Shown here: positions 1 to 10,821 of the stretch, one piece after another
Position numbering within the stretch: the stretch's first letter is position 1
Layout of the letters: every line of letters starts with the position of its first letter
Program-made: the position numbers and the translations under genes
Source: Leptolyngbya sp. KIOST-1
Lineage (GTDB): Bacteria > Cyanobacteriota > Cyanobacteriia > Phormidesmidales > Phormidesmidaceae
DNA length: 64,000 nt
Direction: 5' to 3'
Assembly (NCBI RefSeq): GCF_000763385.1
Contig: NZ_JQFA01000002.1
Span: 2,852,001 to 2,916,000 of the forward strand
Notes under the pieces: generated by a model
Told to the model about the DNA's origin: nothing
The model's database searches: none
The model's input: only the letters and a program-made list of their open reading frames with translations

Positions 1-34
1 ATACAAGGCCTTTGGCCTGAGTGAACGACACACC

Positions 35-172
35 CTAGACTGAGGCTGTCCTCCAGGAGCAAAGGGGATCGAGCAGACTGGGATTGACCCAGTACAGACC
101 GGCCAGAACCAGCAGCAGCAGCAGTGTACCGGCCAGTAGCCACAGGGGCCAGCGGGAAGGGGGTGGGGTCAT
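35..172 (-). CDS. possible small single-span membrane protein
   Basis: A 45-codon frame starts with ATG at 172 and stops at 35. The product has a proline-rich start, then one strongly hydrophobic stretch of about 20 residues rich in leucine (residues 11-28), then a short polar tail. That would make a single membrane span. No ribosome binding site is evident and I do not recognise a family. It could be a chance frame in GC-rich DNA, since the window begins only 34 bases downstream and little context is available. Confidence 0.3.
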   Translation of the reverse strand: MTPPPSRWPLWLLAGTLLLLLVLAGLYWVNPSLLDPLCSWRTASV

Positions 173-370
173 GGGGTAGAAGTGCGAGGTGAAACGATTG
201 AGCAAAAATAAACGGCGAACGACCCATCCTGCAACGACTCTACCCCGATCTACAGCTCTTTCTGCGGCAAAATTTCCTCCCTAAGGACCGGACTGAGGTT
301 GTTACAATTTTTAAGGGCTTTTCTAATCCAGGAGTAGCCTGACGCTGAATTACGGGGTTAAACAAAAACA

Positions 371-574
371 ATGGCGGTTAACTGCGCAGTAGATTGCAAA
401 GACGGCTGTGTTCTGGGAGATGACTGTCCCAACCTGAAGTACACCGTCGAGGCATCCAAATTTATTGCCGATACCTCCCTCGACAAGATGCTCGAAATGG
501 CGGACGAAGCGGTGCGGCGCAAAATGATCGAGCGAGCGTCTCAACCGCCGAAATGGGTGCTGCCAGAGGATTAG
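371..574 (+). CDS. small conserved cyanobacterial protein
   Basis: A 67-residue soluble protein with three cysteines in its first 13 residues (C5, C9, C13) and a fourth at C19, followed by an amphipathic, charged helix region ending in PKWVLPED. The cysteine spacing suggests metal or redox chemistry, but this is inference. From memory, short proteins opening with MAVNCAVDCKDGC occur widely in cyanobacteria and remain uncharacterised. The gene stands alone, about 170 bases upstream of the RNA-binding protein gene and on the same strand. Confidence 0.75.
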   Translation: MAVNCAVDCKDGCVLGDDCPNLKYTVEASKFIADTSLDKMLEMADEAVRRKMIERASQPPKWVLPED

Positions 575-744
575 GCGACATTGCTCGGGTAGTGCTGCCA
601 TCGCCCAGCCATAGCCAAAAGGTGGGCCTGTGCTATCGTGTGACAAGCAAGTTGTTAGTAGCATTACCGGCTTGGCGTCGTCCTTAGTTGAGTACATCTC
701 CTATAACTTTCTGCTTTTTTCTCTCTCTACTTGGAGATGTGTCC

Positions 745-1035
745 ATGTCGATTTACGTAGGCAACCTGGCCTTTAGCGCCACCCAAGACCAACTCACCGA
801 GGTCTTTGCCGAATACGGTGCCGTTAGCCGGGTGAGCATGCCCACCGATCGCGAAACCGGTCGTCCTCGCGGCTTTGCCTTTGTAGAAATGGAAAGCGAA
901 GCCGACGAAGACGCCGCTATCGAAGCCCTTGACGGGGCCGAGTGGATGGGTCGTGACCTCAAGGTCAACAAGGCGCGCCCCCGTGAATCGCGCGGTGGCG
1001 GTGGTGGCGGTGGCGGTTGGAACAACCGTCGCTAG
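745..1035 (+). CDS. rbp: RRM-type RNA-binding protein with glycine-rich tail
   Basis: A 96-residue protein made of one RNA recognition motif and a short glycine-rich tail. RNP2 is IYVGNL at residues 3-8 and RNP1 is RGFAFVEM near residue 42. The tail has a run of eight glycines and ends WNNRR. The start at 745 is chosen over an upstream in-frame ATG at 688 because it begins exactly at the RRM and has GGAGA nine bases upstream. The long leader (575-744) is typical of cold-induced rbp genes of cyanobacteria. It precedes rpsU, an arrangement known from Anabaena rbpA1-rpsU, which is cold regulated. It probably binds and stabilises mRNA. Confidence 0.93.
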   Translation: MSIYVGNLAFSATQDQLTEVFAEYGAVSRVSMPTDRETGRPRGFAFVEMESEADEDAAIEALDGAEWMGRDLKVNKARPRESRGGGGGGGGWNNRR

Positions 1036-1093
1036 AGTCTCTGACTCGCTCAGGGGTTTTGCGGCTACCCACCGAAGCATCTAGTTTCTGTAA

Positions 1094-1121
1094 GCTGGGT
1101 ATCGCAAACGCGATATCCAGC
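1094..1121 (+). terminator. strong hairpin between rbp and rpsU
   Basis: Arms 1094-1105 and 1110-1121 form a 12-bp stem (one G-U pair) around an AAAC loop, followed by GTTTTAGG. It lies in the 144-base gap between rbp and rpsU, so it may act as an attenuator or partial terminator, or as a processing/stability element, setting the ratio of the two products. The T-run is short, so termination would be incomplete. Confidence 0.55.
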
Positions 1122-1179
1122 GTTTTAGGCTGGCGCGGCATGCTTAGCCAGCGTTAGCGACGTTTCTTAGGAGTAATTA

Positions 1180-1368
1180 ATGGCCCAGGTTGTATTGGGA
1201 GAAGACGAAAACATCGAGTCGGCGCTACGGCGCTTCAAGCGCAAGGTGGCCAGGGCCGGAATTTTTTCGGACATGCGCAAGAATCGCCACTTTGAAACCC
1301 CCATCGAAAAGCGCAAGCGCAAAACCATCGCCCGTCAAAAGCAGCGCCGCTGGGGTTCAAAGCGTTAG
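1180..1368 (+). CDS. rpsU: 30S ribosomal protein S21
   Basis: A 62-residue, strongly basic protein with the S21 pattern: an N-terminal VxxGE start, a central LRRFKRKV segment and a lysine/arginine-rich C-terminus ([13 protein letters not shown]). S21 sits on the 30S platform and assists initiation. TAGGAG lies just upstream of the start (1168-1173). It follows rbp on the same strand, the standard cyanobacterial pairing. Its stop codon overlaps that of bioF on the opposite strand: the two stops share 1366-1367. Confidence 0.95.
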   Translation: MAQVVLGEDENIESALRRFKRKVARAGIFSDMRKNRHFETPIEKRKRKTIARQKQRRWGSKR

Positions 1369-2555
1369 GTACGACACCAGCTTTGTAGACCATTGATAAG
1401 ACAGGTCAGGTGATCGCGGCTGTGGGTGGCCATCAGGGTGATGCGCAGGCGGCTGGTAGGAACGGTGGGTGGACGGACGGCTGCAACCCACACGCCTGCG
1501 TCCTGGAGGTGCCTGCTGGCGGCGATCGCGGCAGCGGCGGACGACGTTTCTAAGCAGATAATGGGCGATTCTGAGGCGAGAAGGCGCAGCGGAGTCGTTG
1601 TGTTGCCATTCTTCAGAACCTGAGACAGGCTCTGGCGCAGGGTGCTGACGTTGTGCCAGAGGGCCGTGCGGCGCTGGGGTTCCGCTTCGATCAGGCGAAC
1701 GGCCGCCAGGGCTGCTGCCGTGTCGGCAGGAGAAAGCCCCGTGGTGTAGATCCAGCTGGGGGCGCGGTTGCGCAAAAAGTCGATCAGAGATCCGGACCCG
1801 GCAACATAGCCCCCCAGGCTACCCAGGGCTTTACTCAGGGTGCCGACGGTGACCAGGGGCCGCCCGGCACAGCCGAGATGCTCGATCGCCCCTGAACCTC
1901 GGGAGCCAAATACCCCTGTCCCGTGGGCCTCATCCACCAGCACCATGGCGTCGTAGGTGGCGGCCAGGTCAAGAATCTCGGGTAGAGGGCACAGGTCACC
2001 ATCCATGCTAAACACGCTATCGGTAGTAATCAGGCAGCGACGGTAGCGATCGCGGTGGTTGGCCAGCAAAGTTTCCAGGTCAGCCCCATCGCCGTGGCGA
2101 TAGTCCAGGGTCGTAGCCCCGCTCACCTTGCCCCCCGCTTTCAGGCTGGAGTGGTTGTACGCATCGCCCAAAATTAGGTCTGGGGTGCCGACCAGGGCCG
2201 CGATCGCCCCCAGATTGGCCAGGTAGCCCGAGCTGAAGACGATCGCATCCTCAGTGCCCTTCAGCCTGGCGATCGCGGTTTCCAGCTCCTGGTGCAGTTC
2301 GCGGTGGCCACTGAGCAAGCGCGAGCCCGAGCTGCCGGTGCCGTAGGTGCCGATGGCGGCGATCGCGGCCTCGGCCAGCCTGGGGTCGCTGGCCAAACCC
2401 AGGTAGTCGTTGCTGGCAAAGTTCACCAGGGTCTGCCCCCGCCGCTGCACAGTTGGCCCAGCCATGCCGTCGATGATCTGCACCGAGCGGTAGCGGTGGG
2501 CGCGGTGCAGTGCCGCCAGAGACTTGTCTAGCCAGCCGTAGGGGTCTGCGGCCAT
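1365..2555 (-). CDS. bioF: 8-amino-7-oxononanoate synthase
   Basis: A 396-residue PLP enzyme of the alpha-oxoamine synthase family, of normal length. It condenses pimeloyl thioester with alanine in biotin synthesis. Visible signatures are [10 protein letters not shown] (46-55), the [12 protein letters not shown] turn (72-83), [11 protein letters not shown] (207-217) and the PLP-binding lysine in [12 protein letters not shown] (Lys242). Convergent with rpsU, overlapping it by four bases. The start at 2555 lies three bases after the stop of a small frame at 2559-2705, which may be translated ahead of it. Other members of the family (2-amino-3-ketobutyrate ligase, serine palmitoyltransferase) are less likely given the length and motif set. 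Confidence 0.92.
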   Translation of the reverse strand: MAADPYGWLDKSLAALHRAHRYRSVQIIDGMAGPTVQRRGQTLVNFASNDYLGLASDPRLAEAAIAAIGTYGTGSSGSRLLSGHRELHQELETAIARLKGTEDAIVFSSGYLANLGAIAALVGTPDLILGDAYNHSSLKAGGKVSGATTLDYRHGDGADLETLLANHRDRYRRCLITTDSVFSMDGDLCPLPEILDLAATYDAMVLVDEAHGTGVFGSRGSGAIEHLGCAGRPLVTVGTLSKALGSLGGYVAGSGSLIDFLRNRAPSWIYTTGLSPADTAAALAAVRLIEAEPQRRTALWHNVSTLRQSLSQVLKNGNTTTPLRLLASESPIICLETSSAAAAIAASRHLQDAGVWVAAVRPPTVPTSRLRITLMATHSRDHLTCLINGLQSWCRT

Positions 2556-2558
2556 GGC

Positions 2559-2705
2559 CTAGCCCGCAGCGGGCTGAATGCCCTGGCGAAACGGCGTTAC
2601 TCCAGGGGCGTTGTTCCCCCCCCGCCGCATCCACTGAAACTGTTCCCCAATGCGATCGCTCTGGAGAATCCGCTGGTCCTGGATGGGCTGGATGGTCTGA
2701 ACCAT
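2559..2705 (-). CDS. possible 48-residue peptide upstream of bioF
   Basis: An ATG frame of 48 codons (MVQTIQPIQDQRI...) ends three bases before the bioF start, so ribosomes finishing it could re-initiate on bioF. The product is soluble, glutamine-rich and ends in PAAG. I do not recognise it. It may be an upstream translated leader or simply a chance frame. The close spacing to bioF and the lack of any other feature here are the main reasons to record it. Confidence 0.4.
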   Translation of the reverse strand: MVQTIQPIQDQRILQSDRIGEQFQWMRRGGNNAPGVTPFRQGIQPAAG

Positions 2706-2828
2706 GGTCCTGTCTCTACTCGCTCAACCATTATGGCGTCACCTGCCGCGCCAGCGCCGCCATGCGCTGGTAACGACGCCGCTGCCAGGGTTTAGGTTTG
2801 TCATCCATCGTGGCCAGAAGCTTAGTGT

Positions 2829-2904
2829 ATCAAGCCTTACCACGCCCGACCCAAACGACAGGCAAGGGGCTGTAACCCCTGGGGTTTGAGCGTTTAGCGG
2901 CTAG
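2829..2904 (-). repeat. dispersed repeat, copy A (partial)
   Basis: Read on the minus strand this matches copies at 5237-5362 and 20258-20375. Shared blocks are GCCGCTAAACGC, ACAGCCCCT, CCTGTCGTTTGGGTCGGG and AAGGCTTGAT. It is a shortened copy lacking the TCAAT/ATTGA ends seen in the other two. It lies between the bioF leader frame and the zinc-ribbon gene, in non-coding DNA. Confidence 0.7.
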
Positions 2905-2929
2905 ATGTTTCAAGTGGCCCGCTCCTCTT

Positions 2930-3907
2930 CTAGCTGTTGGCGTCGCCATCGGAATTGCAGGTGTCGTCGCCATCAACGGGGATCTCGCTCTCGCCATCGC
3001 AGAAATCGGGGGGGCTGGGCTCTACCTCGCTGGGATGGCGATACCCCGCTCGCAGACTCCCCAAGCCCCAATCGCTGTCTAAAAACGCGGATTCTCCGGT
3101 GCTCTTACGCTCATCGTTCGGACTCAGAACCTCTGTCCTGGTGGCAGTATGTCCACAGTGATGGCAGGTGCGGTGGATGATGGCCTCCCCTGGGCGGCTG
3201 GCGGTGGGTTTGGTGGTGGTGGTTTGTTGGGCGATCGCCAGGGTCTTATAGTGGCAGCGGGGGCACCGGATAGCCAAACGGTTGGGGGCCGCAAAGCGAA
3301 AAACTTTGCGACGGGTACATTGGGGACAAATGGCCACGCTATAGAGAACCGATTCTAGATCCACTTCTACCTGCTGGGCCGGATTCAGGTAGGGCTTAGC
3401 CTCCTTGAAGCTAAACACATCGGTCAGCACACCACAGATCTCACATTTGGGACGTTGCTGCTTCAGCCAGCGCTTCACCCCCACAAACGTCCCACCTAAG
3501 ACCGCCAGGAACAGGAAGAACGGCATCAGCAAGCGAGCCATAAACCAGAGCAATTGCCCTAAAAGCCGTGGGTCTTTCAGCTCTCGAAGAATAGACCAGA
3601 GCAATTGCCCCCACAGCCTTGGGTCGTACAGCGATATCGGAGTTTCCTCCTCATCGCCGATGTCCGATCTAGCGGAGACCTGGGCTAAGCCCAGCGGCTG
3701 CGATTTGGCGTCCCGTAGCTCATCCCATCCGTCGGTTCTGCCCTCCCTCCATTGGCCTACCGCTGGTGGCGAGTTGTAACCAGCCCTACCCATCTGTTGA
3801 GTTCGCCCCTCCTGTCTTTGGGCTGGGAGGAACAGAATTGCAGCGAGACTGACCAGAGCCAGAAGTAAGACAGTCGGGGGCTGAGGGGCTAGGGAGCGAC
3901 GGGGCAT
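2930..3907 (-). CDS. membrane protein with zinc-ribbon clusters
   Basis: A 325-residue protein of unknown function. The start at 3907 is fixed by an AGGAGG box four bases before the ATG. It begins with a signal-anchor-like hydrophobic stretch (about residues 12-27). A short internal duplication follows (DPRLWGQLLW then DPRLLGQLLW, about 95-120), then a second membrane span near 125-145 (MPFFLFLAVLGGTFVGV). The cytoplasmic or lumenal C-terminal half has four CxxC pairs: CEIC, CPQC, CPRC and CHHC. These should form two zinc ribbons. The extreme C-terminus is acidic (GDDTCNSDGD). No operon partner is evident. Confidence 0.7.
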   Translation of the reverse strand: MPRRSLAPQPPTVLLLALVSLAAILFLPAQRQEGRTQQMGRAGYNSPPAVGQWREGRTDGWDELRDAKSQPLGLAQVSARSDIGDEEETPISLYDPRLWGQLLWSILRELKDPRLLGQLLWFMARLLMPFFLFLAVLGGTFVGVKRWLKQQRPKCEICGVLTDVFSFKEAKPYLNPAQQVEVDLESVLYSVAICPQCTRRKVFRFAAPNRLAIRCPRCHYKTLAIAQQTTTTKPTASRPGEAIIHRTCHHCGHTATRTEVLSPNDERKSTGESAFLDSDWGLGSLRAGYRHPSEVEPSPPDFCDGESEIPVDGDDTCNSDGDANS

Positions 3908-4070
3908 CGATCCTCCTAGGGCTACTGGAGCGATATCGGCTTTTGATCGGGCTTGGAGCAACGGCTGGCCAGGTGTTCCCCAGCAGTGAGCTGGCTACGG
4001 GACCAAGTCTGCCACAACGATAACCTACCTACTGCAGGGGCGAGATCTAGCGAGGCTTCCGCAGGACAAA

Positions 4071-5135
4071 TTATTCTGCGGGCAATATTCGAATCACTGC
4101 TTTTCCAGTCACCTGCCCAGATTCCAGATGGCGAATCGCCTCAGGCACCCCGTTCAGGTCGTAGCGCTGGCCAATGTGGGGGGCAATCTTTCCCGCCACC
4201 AGCCAGTCCCGCAGGGTCAGCAGGTCGGCCTGGTTGGGCTGGGTGGCGAGGCATCGTACCCGGCGTTGGCCGTTGGCTGGGCCTTGCCCATTGCGCCGCC
4301 TCCCGAGCAATGGCCCCAGCACCATGCCCTGCAGAAATTGGGCACCGCCGCCGCCCACCAGTACGTAGGTGCCCCCCGGCGCCAGCGCCGGTAGGTAATT
4401 CCAGAGGGACCGGTAGGCGGCGGTGTCGAGGATCAGGTCGTAGCGTTGGTCGGTCTGGGTGAAATCGGTATGGGTATAGTCCAGGATGTGGTCGGGGTGG
4501 AGCGATCGCACCATCGCCAGCTTCTTTGCACTGCACACCGCCGTCACCGCCGCGCCAAACCCCTTAGCTATCTGCACCGCCAGCGACCCCACCCCGCCGC
4601 CAGCACCGTTGACCAGCACCCGCTGGCCCGGCTGAATCTGCCCCATGTCCCGCAGTCCCTGGAGCGCCGCCAGCCCCGACCCCGCCACCGCCGCCGCCAT
4701 CTCAAAGGAAACGGTCTCCGGCTTGGGTACCAGGGCCAACTCCGGCACACAGACATACTCCGCAAAGGCCCCAAAGCCGCACTCCGACAGGTCGCCAAAC
4801 ACCGCATCCCCCGGCTGAAACTGGGTCACTGCTGCGCCGATCGCCTCCACAGTGCCCGCCACATCTGCCCCGAGAGTTCTAATCCTGGGCTTCAACACGC
4901 CGCCAAACAGGGGGCGAATGAACAGCGGCTTACCGCGCATCAGATGCCAGTCCCCGGCACCGACGGCGGCGGCATGCACCCGCAACAGCACCTCCCCAGC
5001 CCCAGGAACGGGCTTGGGCACCGTTTGCAAGCTCAGTACCTCTGGCCCACCGTACTCCTGCTGAGCGATCGCCCTCATCTGGCTACGGCGGCAAGGCTCA
5101 TCATTCTGGACCGTGGGTGTATTTGAGGCAGTCAT
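4071..5135 (-). CDS. NAD(P)-dependent quinone oxidoreductase-like MDR enzyme
   Basis: A 354-residue medium-chain dehydrogenase/reductase. The GroES-like half opens with RAIAQQEYGGPEV and includes GADVAGTVEAIG. The Rossmann half has the NADP(H) loop GAGGGVGSLAVQIAKG. I see no full set of structural zinc cysteines, which fits the zinc-free quinone oxidoreductase branch. Start at 5135 is supported by GGAG seven bases upstream; an in-frame ATG at 5078 aligns better with many relatives but has no ribosome site. It is divergent from the TetR gene at 5418, and two palindromes at 5186-5217 lie 50-80 bases upstream of this start. That makes it the likely target of that regulator. Substrate unknown. 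Confidence 0.85.
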   Translation of the reverse strand: MTASNTPTVQNDEPCRRSQMRAIAQQEYGGPEVLSLQTVPKPVPGAGEVLLRVHAAAVGAGDWHLMRGKPLFIRPLFGGVLKPRIRTLGADVAGTVEAIGAAVTQFQPGDAVFGDLSECGFGAFAEYVCVPELALVPKPETVSFEMAAAVAGSGLAALQGLRDMGQIQPGQRVLVNGAGGGVGSLAVQIAKGFGAAVTAVCSAKKLAMVRSLHPDHILDYTHTDFTQTDQRYDLILDTAAYRSLWNYLPALAPGGTYVLVGGGGAQFLQGMVLGPLLGRRRNGQGPANGQRRVRCLATQPNQADLLTLRDWLVAGKIAPHIGQRYDLNGVPEAIRHLESGQVTGKAVIRILPAE

Positions 5136-5185
5136 GGCCCTACTCCAAACGCAACAATTCGGGAAAAAACGCCGCGCATCGAGCG

Positions 5186-5217
5186 ACTTACACCGTAAGT
5201 TTAGCTTACAGTGTAAG
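5186..5217. promoter_or_regulatory. tandem palindromic operators between MDR gene and tetR
   Basis: Two perfect inverted repeats stand side by side: ACTTAC-ACC-GTAAGT at 5186-5200 and CTTACA-G-TGTAAG at 5205-5217. They share the half-site CTTAC. They lie in the divergent promoter region of the oxidoreductase and the TetR gene, where TetR-family repressors normally bind and control both directions. Assignment to that repressor is inference. Confidence 0.7.
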
Positions 5218-5236
5218 TGAAAAAGATTAAGAAAAT

Positions 5237-5362
5237 CAGGCTAGGGGCTGTCGTCAATTAGCCGCTAAACGCATAGGAATCAAGGGTTGCAGCCCCTAGC
5301 CTGTCGTTTGGGTCGGGCATGGCAAAGCTTGATATACCGGACTTTTAGCCACCATTGATGAC
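5237..5362 (+). repeat. dispersed repeat, copy B (full)
   Basis: About 126 bases of non-coding DNA related to copies at 2829-2904 (minus) and 20258-20375. It holds a perfect 14-bp inverted repeat, arms 5237-5250 and 5290-5303, around the shared block GCCGCTAAACGC. Near-matching outer repeats GTCGTCAAT (5250-5258) and ATTGATGAC (5354-5362) bound the element, like MITE termini. No coding capacity. Confidence 0.75.
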
Positions 5363-5417
5363 ACGCCCAAAGGCTGAGTTTCTAGTCCAAGTAAATTCGT
5401 CAGCCCGATGAAGATCC

Positions 5418-6101
5418 ATGTCTGAGATAAATAGCCCTGCCCCCGACAGGCCCCTCAGCCGAGAGCGGATTTTAGCTGAGGCCATGGTTCTCGCCGATCG
5501 GGGCGGCCTGGAAGCCCTCTCAATGCGCAAGCTAGCCGAGGCCCTAGGGGTCAAGGCCATGTCACTCTACAATCACATCGCTAACAAAGATGACCTGATC
5601 GACAGCTTGATCGATCGGGTGGTGAGCGAAATTGAGTTACCCCGGCTTGATAGCGACTGGCAAACGGCCATGCGGAGGCGAGCCATCTCGGCCTACGCAG
5701 TGCTGCTGCGGCATCCCTGGGCGGCCCTGGTGCTGATGTCGCGCCTTAATGTTGGTCCTGCTATGCTGCGCTATGTTGACGCCACGTTGGGTTGCCTAGT
5801 TGAGGCGGGTTTTTCCTCCGAAATGGCTGATCACGGCTGGAATGCGATCGATAGCCACATCTACGGATTTACCCTTCAGGCGCTAAATTTTCCCCTCAAC
5901 CCCGCAGACTACCCGGTGGTGGCCAAGAGTTTTGTAGACCATATCCCCGCCGACCAGTACCCCTACCTCAACCAACTCACTTACCAAGTGATTGAGGGCC
6001 GCTACGATGGTCTCCACAGCTTCGAGTTCGGCCTAGATCTCATTCTCGACGGCCTCGAAAACCTAAGGGTACAAAACTGTGACGATGGCCATTGCGCTTA
6101 G
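5418..6101 (+). CDS. TetR-family transcriptional regulator with TetR_C domain
   Basis: A 227-residue repressor. The N-terminal helix-turn-helix spans about residues 15-60, with the typical ILAEAMVLADRGGLEALSM start and the recognition segment VKAMSLYNHIANKDDLID. The long ligand-binding part (residues 75-220) has the character of the TetR_C class, the tetracycline-repressor branch. It is divergently transcribed from the quinone-oxidoreductase-like gene, with paired operators in between. It probably represses that gene and itself and is released by a small molecule. The ligand cannot be read from the sequence. Confidence 0.88.
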   Translation: MSEINSPAPDRPLSRERILAEAMVLADRGGLEALSMRKLAEALGVKAMSLYNHIANKDDLIDSLIDRVVSEIELPRLDSDWQTAMRRRAISAYAVLLRHPWAALVLMSRLNVGPAMLRYVDATLGCLVEAGFSSEMADHGWNAIDSHIYGFTLQALNFPLNPADYPVVAKSFVDHIPADQYPYLNQLTYQVIEGRYDGLHSFEFGLDLILDGLENLRVQNCDDGHCA

Positions 6102-6184
6102 CACACTGAGGCAGGCGATGAAAGCCTGATGCCGCCTCCAGACCGATCGCAAGGGCATTGCTGAGTTGAGGCATGAATGTGGGC

Positions 6185-6208
6185 AGGGGCAAACGGCCGT
6201 TTGCCCCT
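6185..6208. terminator. 24-base perfect palindrome between convergent tetR and glgB
   Basis: Positions 6185-6208 read identically on both strands (half AGGGGCAAACGG). Transcribed RNA would fold into a very strong stem on either strand. It sits in the short gap between two convergent genes, so a bidirectional terminator or mRNA end-protector is the likely role. No T-run follows directly. Confidence 0.5.
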
Positions 6209-6268
6209 ATGCCGAAGCGTTAAACCCTTGATTTCTATCGGTGTTTCGCCTGCTACCGCGACTTGTCG

Positions 6269-8566
<2,298 letters not shown>

Positions 8567-8684
8567 GTTGCTAAAGGTCCACAGGGGATATAAACGGTCT
8601 ATGTGAATTTGCTATCTGCGGAATAGAGTAACAAAACTTAGCTATTTCCACAGGGAAATCTTTGGCAATTTTGGGAAATTGCAG

Positions 8685-8993
8685 CTAGGGCAGAAAGGGA
8701 ATCACAGGTCTGAGTATGCGCCGAAACTGCAGCAGTTGGATCAGCTGAGCCAACTCGGGGTTGACAACAACATCGACATTGGGGTCACGCAGGCGCTCTT
8801 GCAGAACCGTGTAGTCGGCGGGGGAGAGCGCCCGGCCGTCGATGGGCGATCGCGCTTCGGTGATCACCTCCGTCCGCAAAACTTCCTCCGGGATGTCATC
8901 TGGGGGAGGAATCGCCAGGGCTGGGCTACCCAAAGCCGCGATCCCCAGTCCAGTCATCCCCAGTCCGGTCAACAGAAGAGGCGTGGGAGGCAT
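8685..8993 (-). CDS. exported small protein of a cyanobacterial family
   Basis: A 102-residue protein with an N-terminal hydrophobic signal (residues 5-27, ending SPALA) and a short mature part. The segment PPPDDIPEEVLRTEVITEARSPIDG and the ending RRILRPVIPFLP recall a family of short exported cyanobacterial proteins with no known role. It probably acts in the periplasm or thylakoid lumen. It is upstream of and on the same strand as glgB, about 120 bases away, and may or may not be cotranscribed with it. Confidence 0.72.
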   Translation of the reverse strand: MPPTPLLLTGLGMTGLGIAALGSPALAIPPPDDIPEEVLRTEVITEARSPIDGRALSPADYTVLQERLRDPNVDVVVNPELAQLIQLLQFRRILRPVIPFLP

Positions 8994-9126
8994 AGGTTGA
9001 GTGCAGTCAGTTAGTTTCAGTATTACAATAGCCTGCTCCGCTACCCTTGGGCTCTATCGTAGGCCGGGTCCGCCTGTGCTAGGCTGCATGGCAGATTTGT
9101 GCGTTGGTTTATCCTGAAGAGGTTAT

Positions 9127-9855
9127 ATGGCTCGTTTGAGGCTGTTTTCTGTAGGCAGAGCTTTTTCGACGGGGGTCGTAGCGCCGTTAGCCCTGGCAGG
9201 GCTATTGCTGGGCTCGCCGCCCTCCTCTGCACAAACAGAGACCCTCCTGGAGGAGAGTGGCACCATTTACCCAGCCCAGTCGACCTACACCTTTGAGGGC
9301 AGTGCTGGACAGGCAATTACCATTACCCTGGAAAGCGAAGATTTTGACCCAGTCCTGTCGCTGCTAGGGCCCGACGAAACCGAAATTGCGGCTAACGACG
9401 ATTTTGGCGGCACGCTAAATTCCAAAATCATTATCCAGCTACCCCAGGACGGCTCCTACACCGTGGTGGCCAGGTCATTTTCCGGCCAGGGGGGCGACTA
9501 CGATCTGGTGGTGCGCCCCTCAACCGAATTTGAAATTACCTACGCTGAAGCTGAGGCGCTGGCGGCTGCCGCCGACTTCTCCGGCGCGATCGCGGCCTTC
9601 ACCCGGGCGATTGAGATTGACGCCGAGCAGTCCTCGGCCTACCTGGGTCGGGCCCAGGCCGTTCTGGGCCAGGTCTACCTGGAGCAGGGCGATACCATTG
9701 AGGGGCCCGAGGACATTCCGGCTGAGGCGCGGGAGGCAGTAATTGCCGACTTTGAGCAGGCCGCCAACCTGTTTGAGGCCAGCGGGTCTACGGACTGGGC
9801 TGACTCCCTGCGGGGGCAGGTCGAAGTGCTGCGGAGCACGGATAGTTCCAATTGA
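9127..9855 (+). CDS. secreted PPC-domain protein with TPR-like region
   Basis: A 242-residue protein with a signal peptide ending near residue 36 (SPPSSAQ). Residues 45-135 resemble the bacterial pre-peptidase C-terminal (PPC) beta domain: FDPVLSLLGPDETEIAANDD and GSYTVVARSFSGQGGDYDL are typical. Residues 140-240 are helical and look like tetratricopeptide repeats (SGAIAAFTRAIEIDAEQSSAYLGR). It probably works outside the plasma membrane in protein binding. A rho-independent terminator follows at 9934. Confidence 0.78.
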   Translation: MARLRLFSVGRAFSTGVVAPLALAGLLLGSPPSSAQTETLLEESGTIYPAQSTYTFEGSAGQAITITLESEDFDPVLSLLGPDETEIAANDDFGGTLNSKIIIQLPQDGSYTVVARSFSGQGGDYDLVVRPSTEFEITYAEAEALAAAADFSGAIAAFTRAIEIDAEQSSAYLGRAQAVLGQVYLEQGDTIEGPEDIPAEAREAVIADFEQAANLFEASGSTDWADSLRGQVEVLRSTDSSN

Positions 9856-9933
9856 TCTCCAAAAAACTGGCAACCTTTCCGGACGGAGGCTCGTCTGAGT
9901 GGAAAAGGTGAATGGTAGATGCACCCTGATAAG

Positions 9934-9964
9934 TCCCACTGGCGATCGCCAGGGGATTTTTTTT
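9934..9964 (+). terminator. rho-independent terminator
   Basis: The palindrome CTGGCGATCGCCAG (9939-9952, containing a HIP1 octamer) is extended by CCC before and GGG after it, then a run of eight T. It closes the PPC-TPR gene. Confidence 0.7.
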
Positions 9965-9987
9965 GCCTATTCGTAGACAGCCACTAC

Positions 9988-10018
9988 AAAAAGGGATGCA
10001 GACTGCGGTCTACATCCC
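9988..10018 (-). terminator. terminator of cpcG
   Basis: Read on the minus strand, arms 10018-10008 and 10003-9993 (GGGATG and AGAC blocks, one mismatch) form a stem followed by five T. It lies about 40 bases after the cpcG stop. Confidence 0.7.
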
Positions 10019-10056
10019 CTGTGGTGTTTTAGAAAATGAGCGAATGGTCTACTGAC

Positions 10057-10821
10057 CTAGTCCACCGACACTTTGCGGTAGGGGACAGTGGCGGCGATGT
10101 TGATCTCGCCAGTGGAGACCCGAGCGGGCGCGGCACCAGTAGCCCCAATGCTGCGGGCCATATTCAAGAACATTTGGGGATTGCCCGCGGTCGCCTTCTT
10201 CTCCTGAGGCACAAACCGCTTGACCTGAGACTGCCAAACGATCTGGGGGAAGCCCAGAATATTGCGGTGGTAGGCGTCGTAGCGGGGGTTCTTGATGTGG
10301 ATAGGCCGCTCACCCTCGGGGCGCCCTGGAAGCACCCGTCGCTTCTGGTAGGGCACGGTGTTGTAGCCAAAGCTGGTGAGGTACTCTTCACTGTCGAGCA
10401 GTTCATCAACCAGGCCCTGGATGCCCTTATTGGCCACTACGATAGACCAGGCAATTTTTTCGCGATCGCTGTACACATCGCGGCCCAGAATTTTTTGGAC
10501 GCAGTGCTCAACGAACTTGTAGTTGCTGTTCTTTTCGTAGAAGCTGCTGTAGAAAGTGGGCGACAGCGCCAGGCCGCGGATAAAGTCGCGCACAGTGATT
10601 TGACCATTGCGCAACTGCGACTCCAGGAAGGGCTGGCGATCGCACTTGAAGGCGTGGAAGAACATCTGCCGATAGGCCGCCTCGATCAGCGCATCCATCT
10701 CGGTGGTGTCGTACAGATCATCGGTAGAGAAAATCCTGGGCTGCTCGTCGCCACCGATCTCGTAGCTAGCAACGCGCTGGTTTTGACTGGATGGGGAATA
10801 GTTTAATAACGGAAGAGACAC
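10057..10821 (-). CDS. cpcG: phycobilisome rod-core linker CpcG
   Basis: A 254-residue linker that attaches phycocyanin rods to the allophycocyanin core. The N-terminus [16 protein letters not shown] is characteristic of CpcG. The PBS linker domain (about 20-170) has [25 protein letters not shown] and [14 protein letters not shown]. The C-terminal tail (180-254) is the core-binding region and lacks a membrane span, so this is the CpcG1/soluble type rather than the thylakoid CpcL type. The start codon is GTG at 10821, with GGAG nine bases upstream. It is a single gene with its own terminator, not next to cpcBA in this window. Confidence 0.95.
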   Translation of the reverse strand: MSLPLLNYSPSSQNQRVASYEIGGDEQPRIFSTDDLYDTTEMDALIEAAYRQMFFHAFKCDRQPFLESQLRNGQITVRDFIRGLALSPTFYSSFYEKNSNYKFVEHCVQKILGRDVYSDREKIAWSIVVANKGIQGLVDELLDSEEYLTSFGYNTVPYQKRRVLPGRPEGERPIHIKNPRYDAYHRNILGFPQIVWQSQVKRFVPQEKKATAGNPQMFLNMARSIGATGAAPARVSTGEINIAATVPYRKVSVD

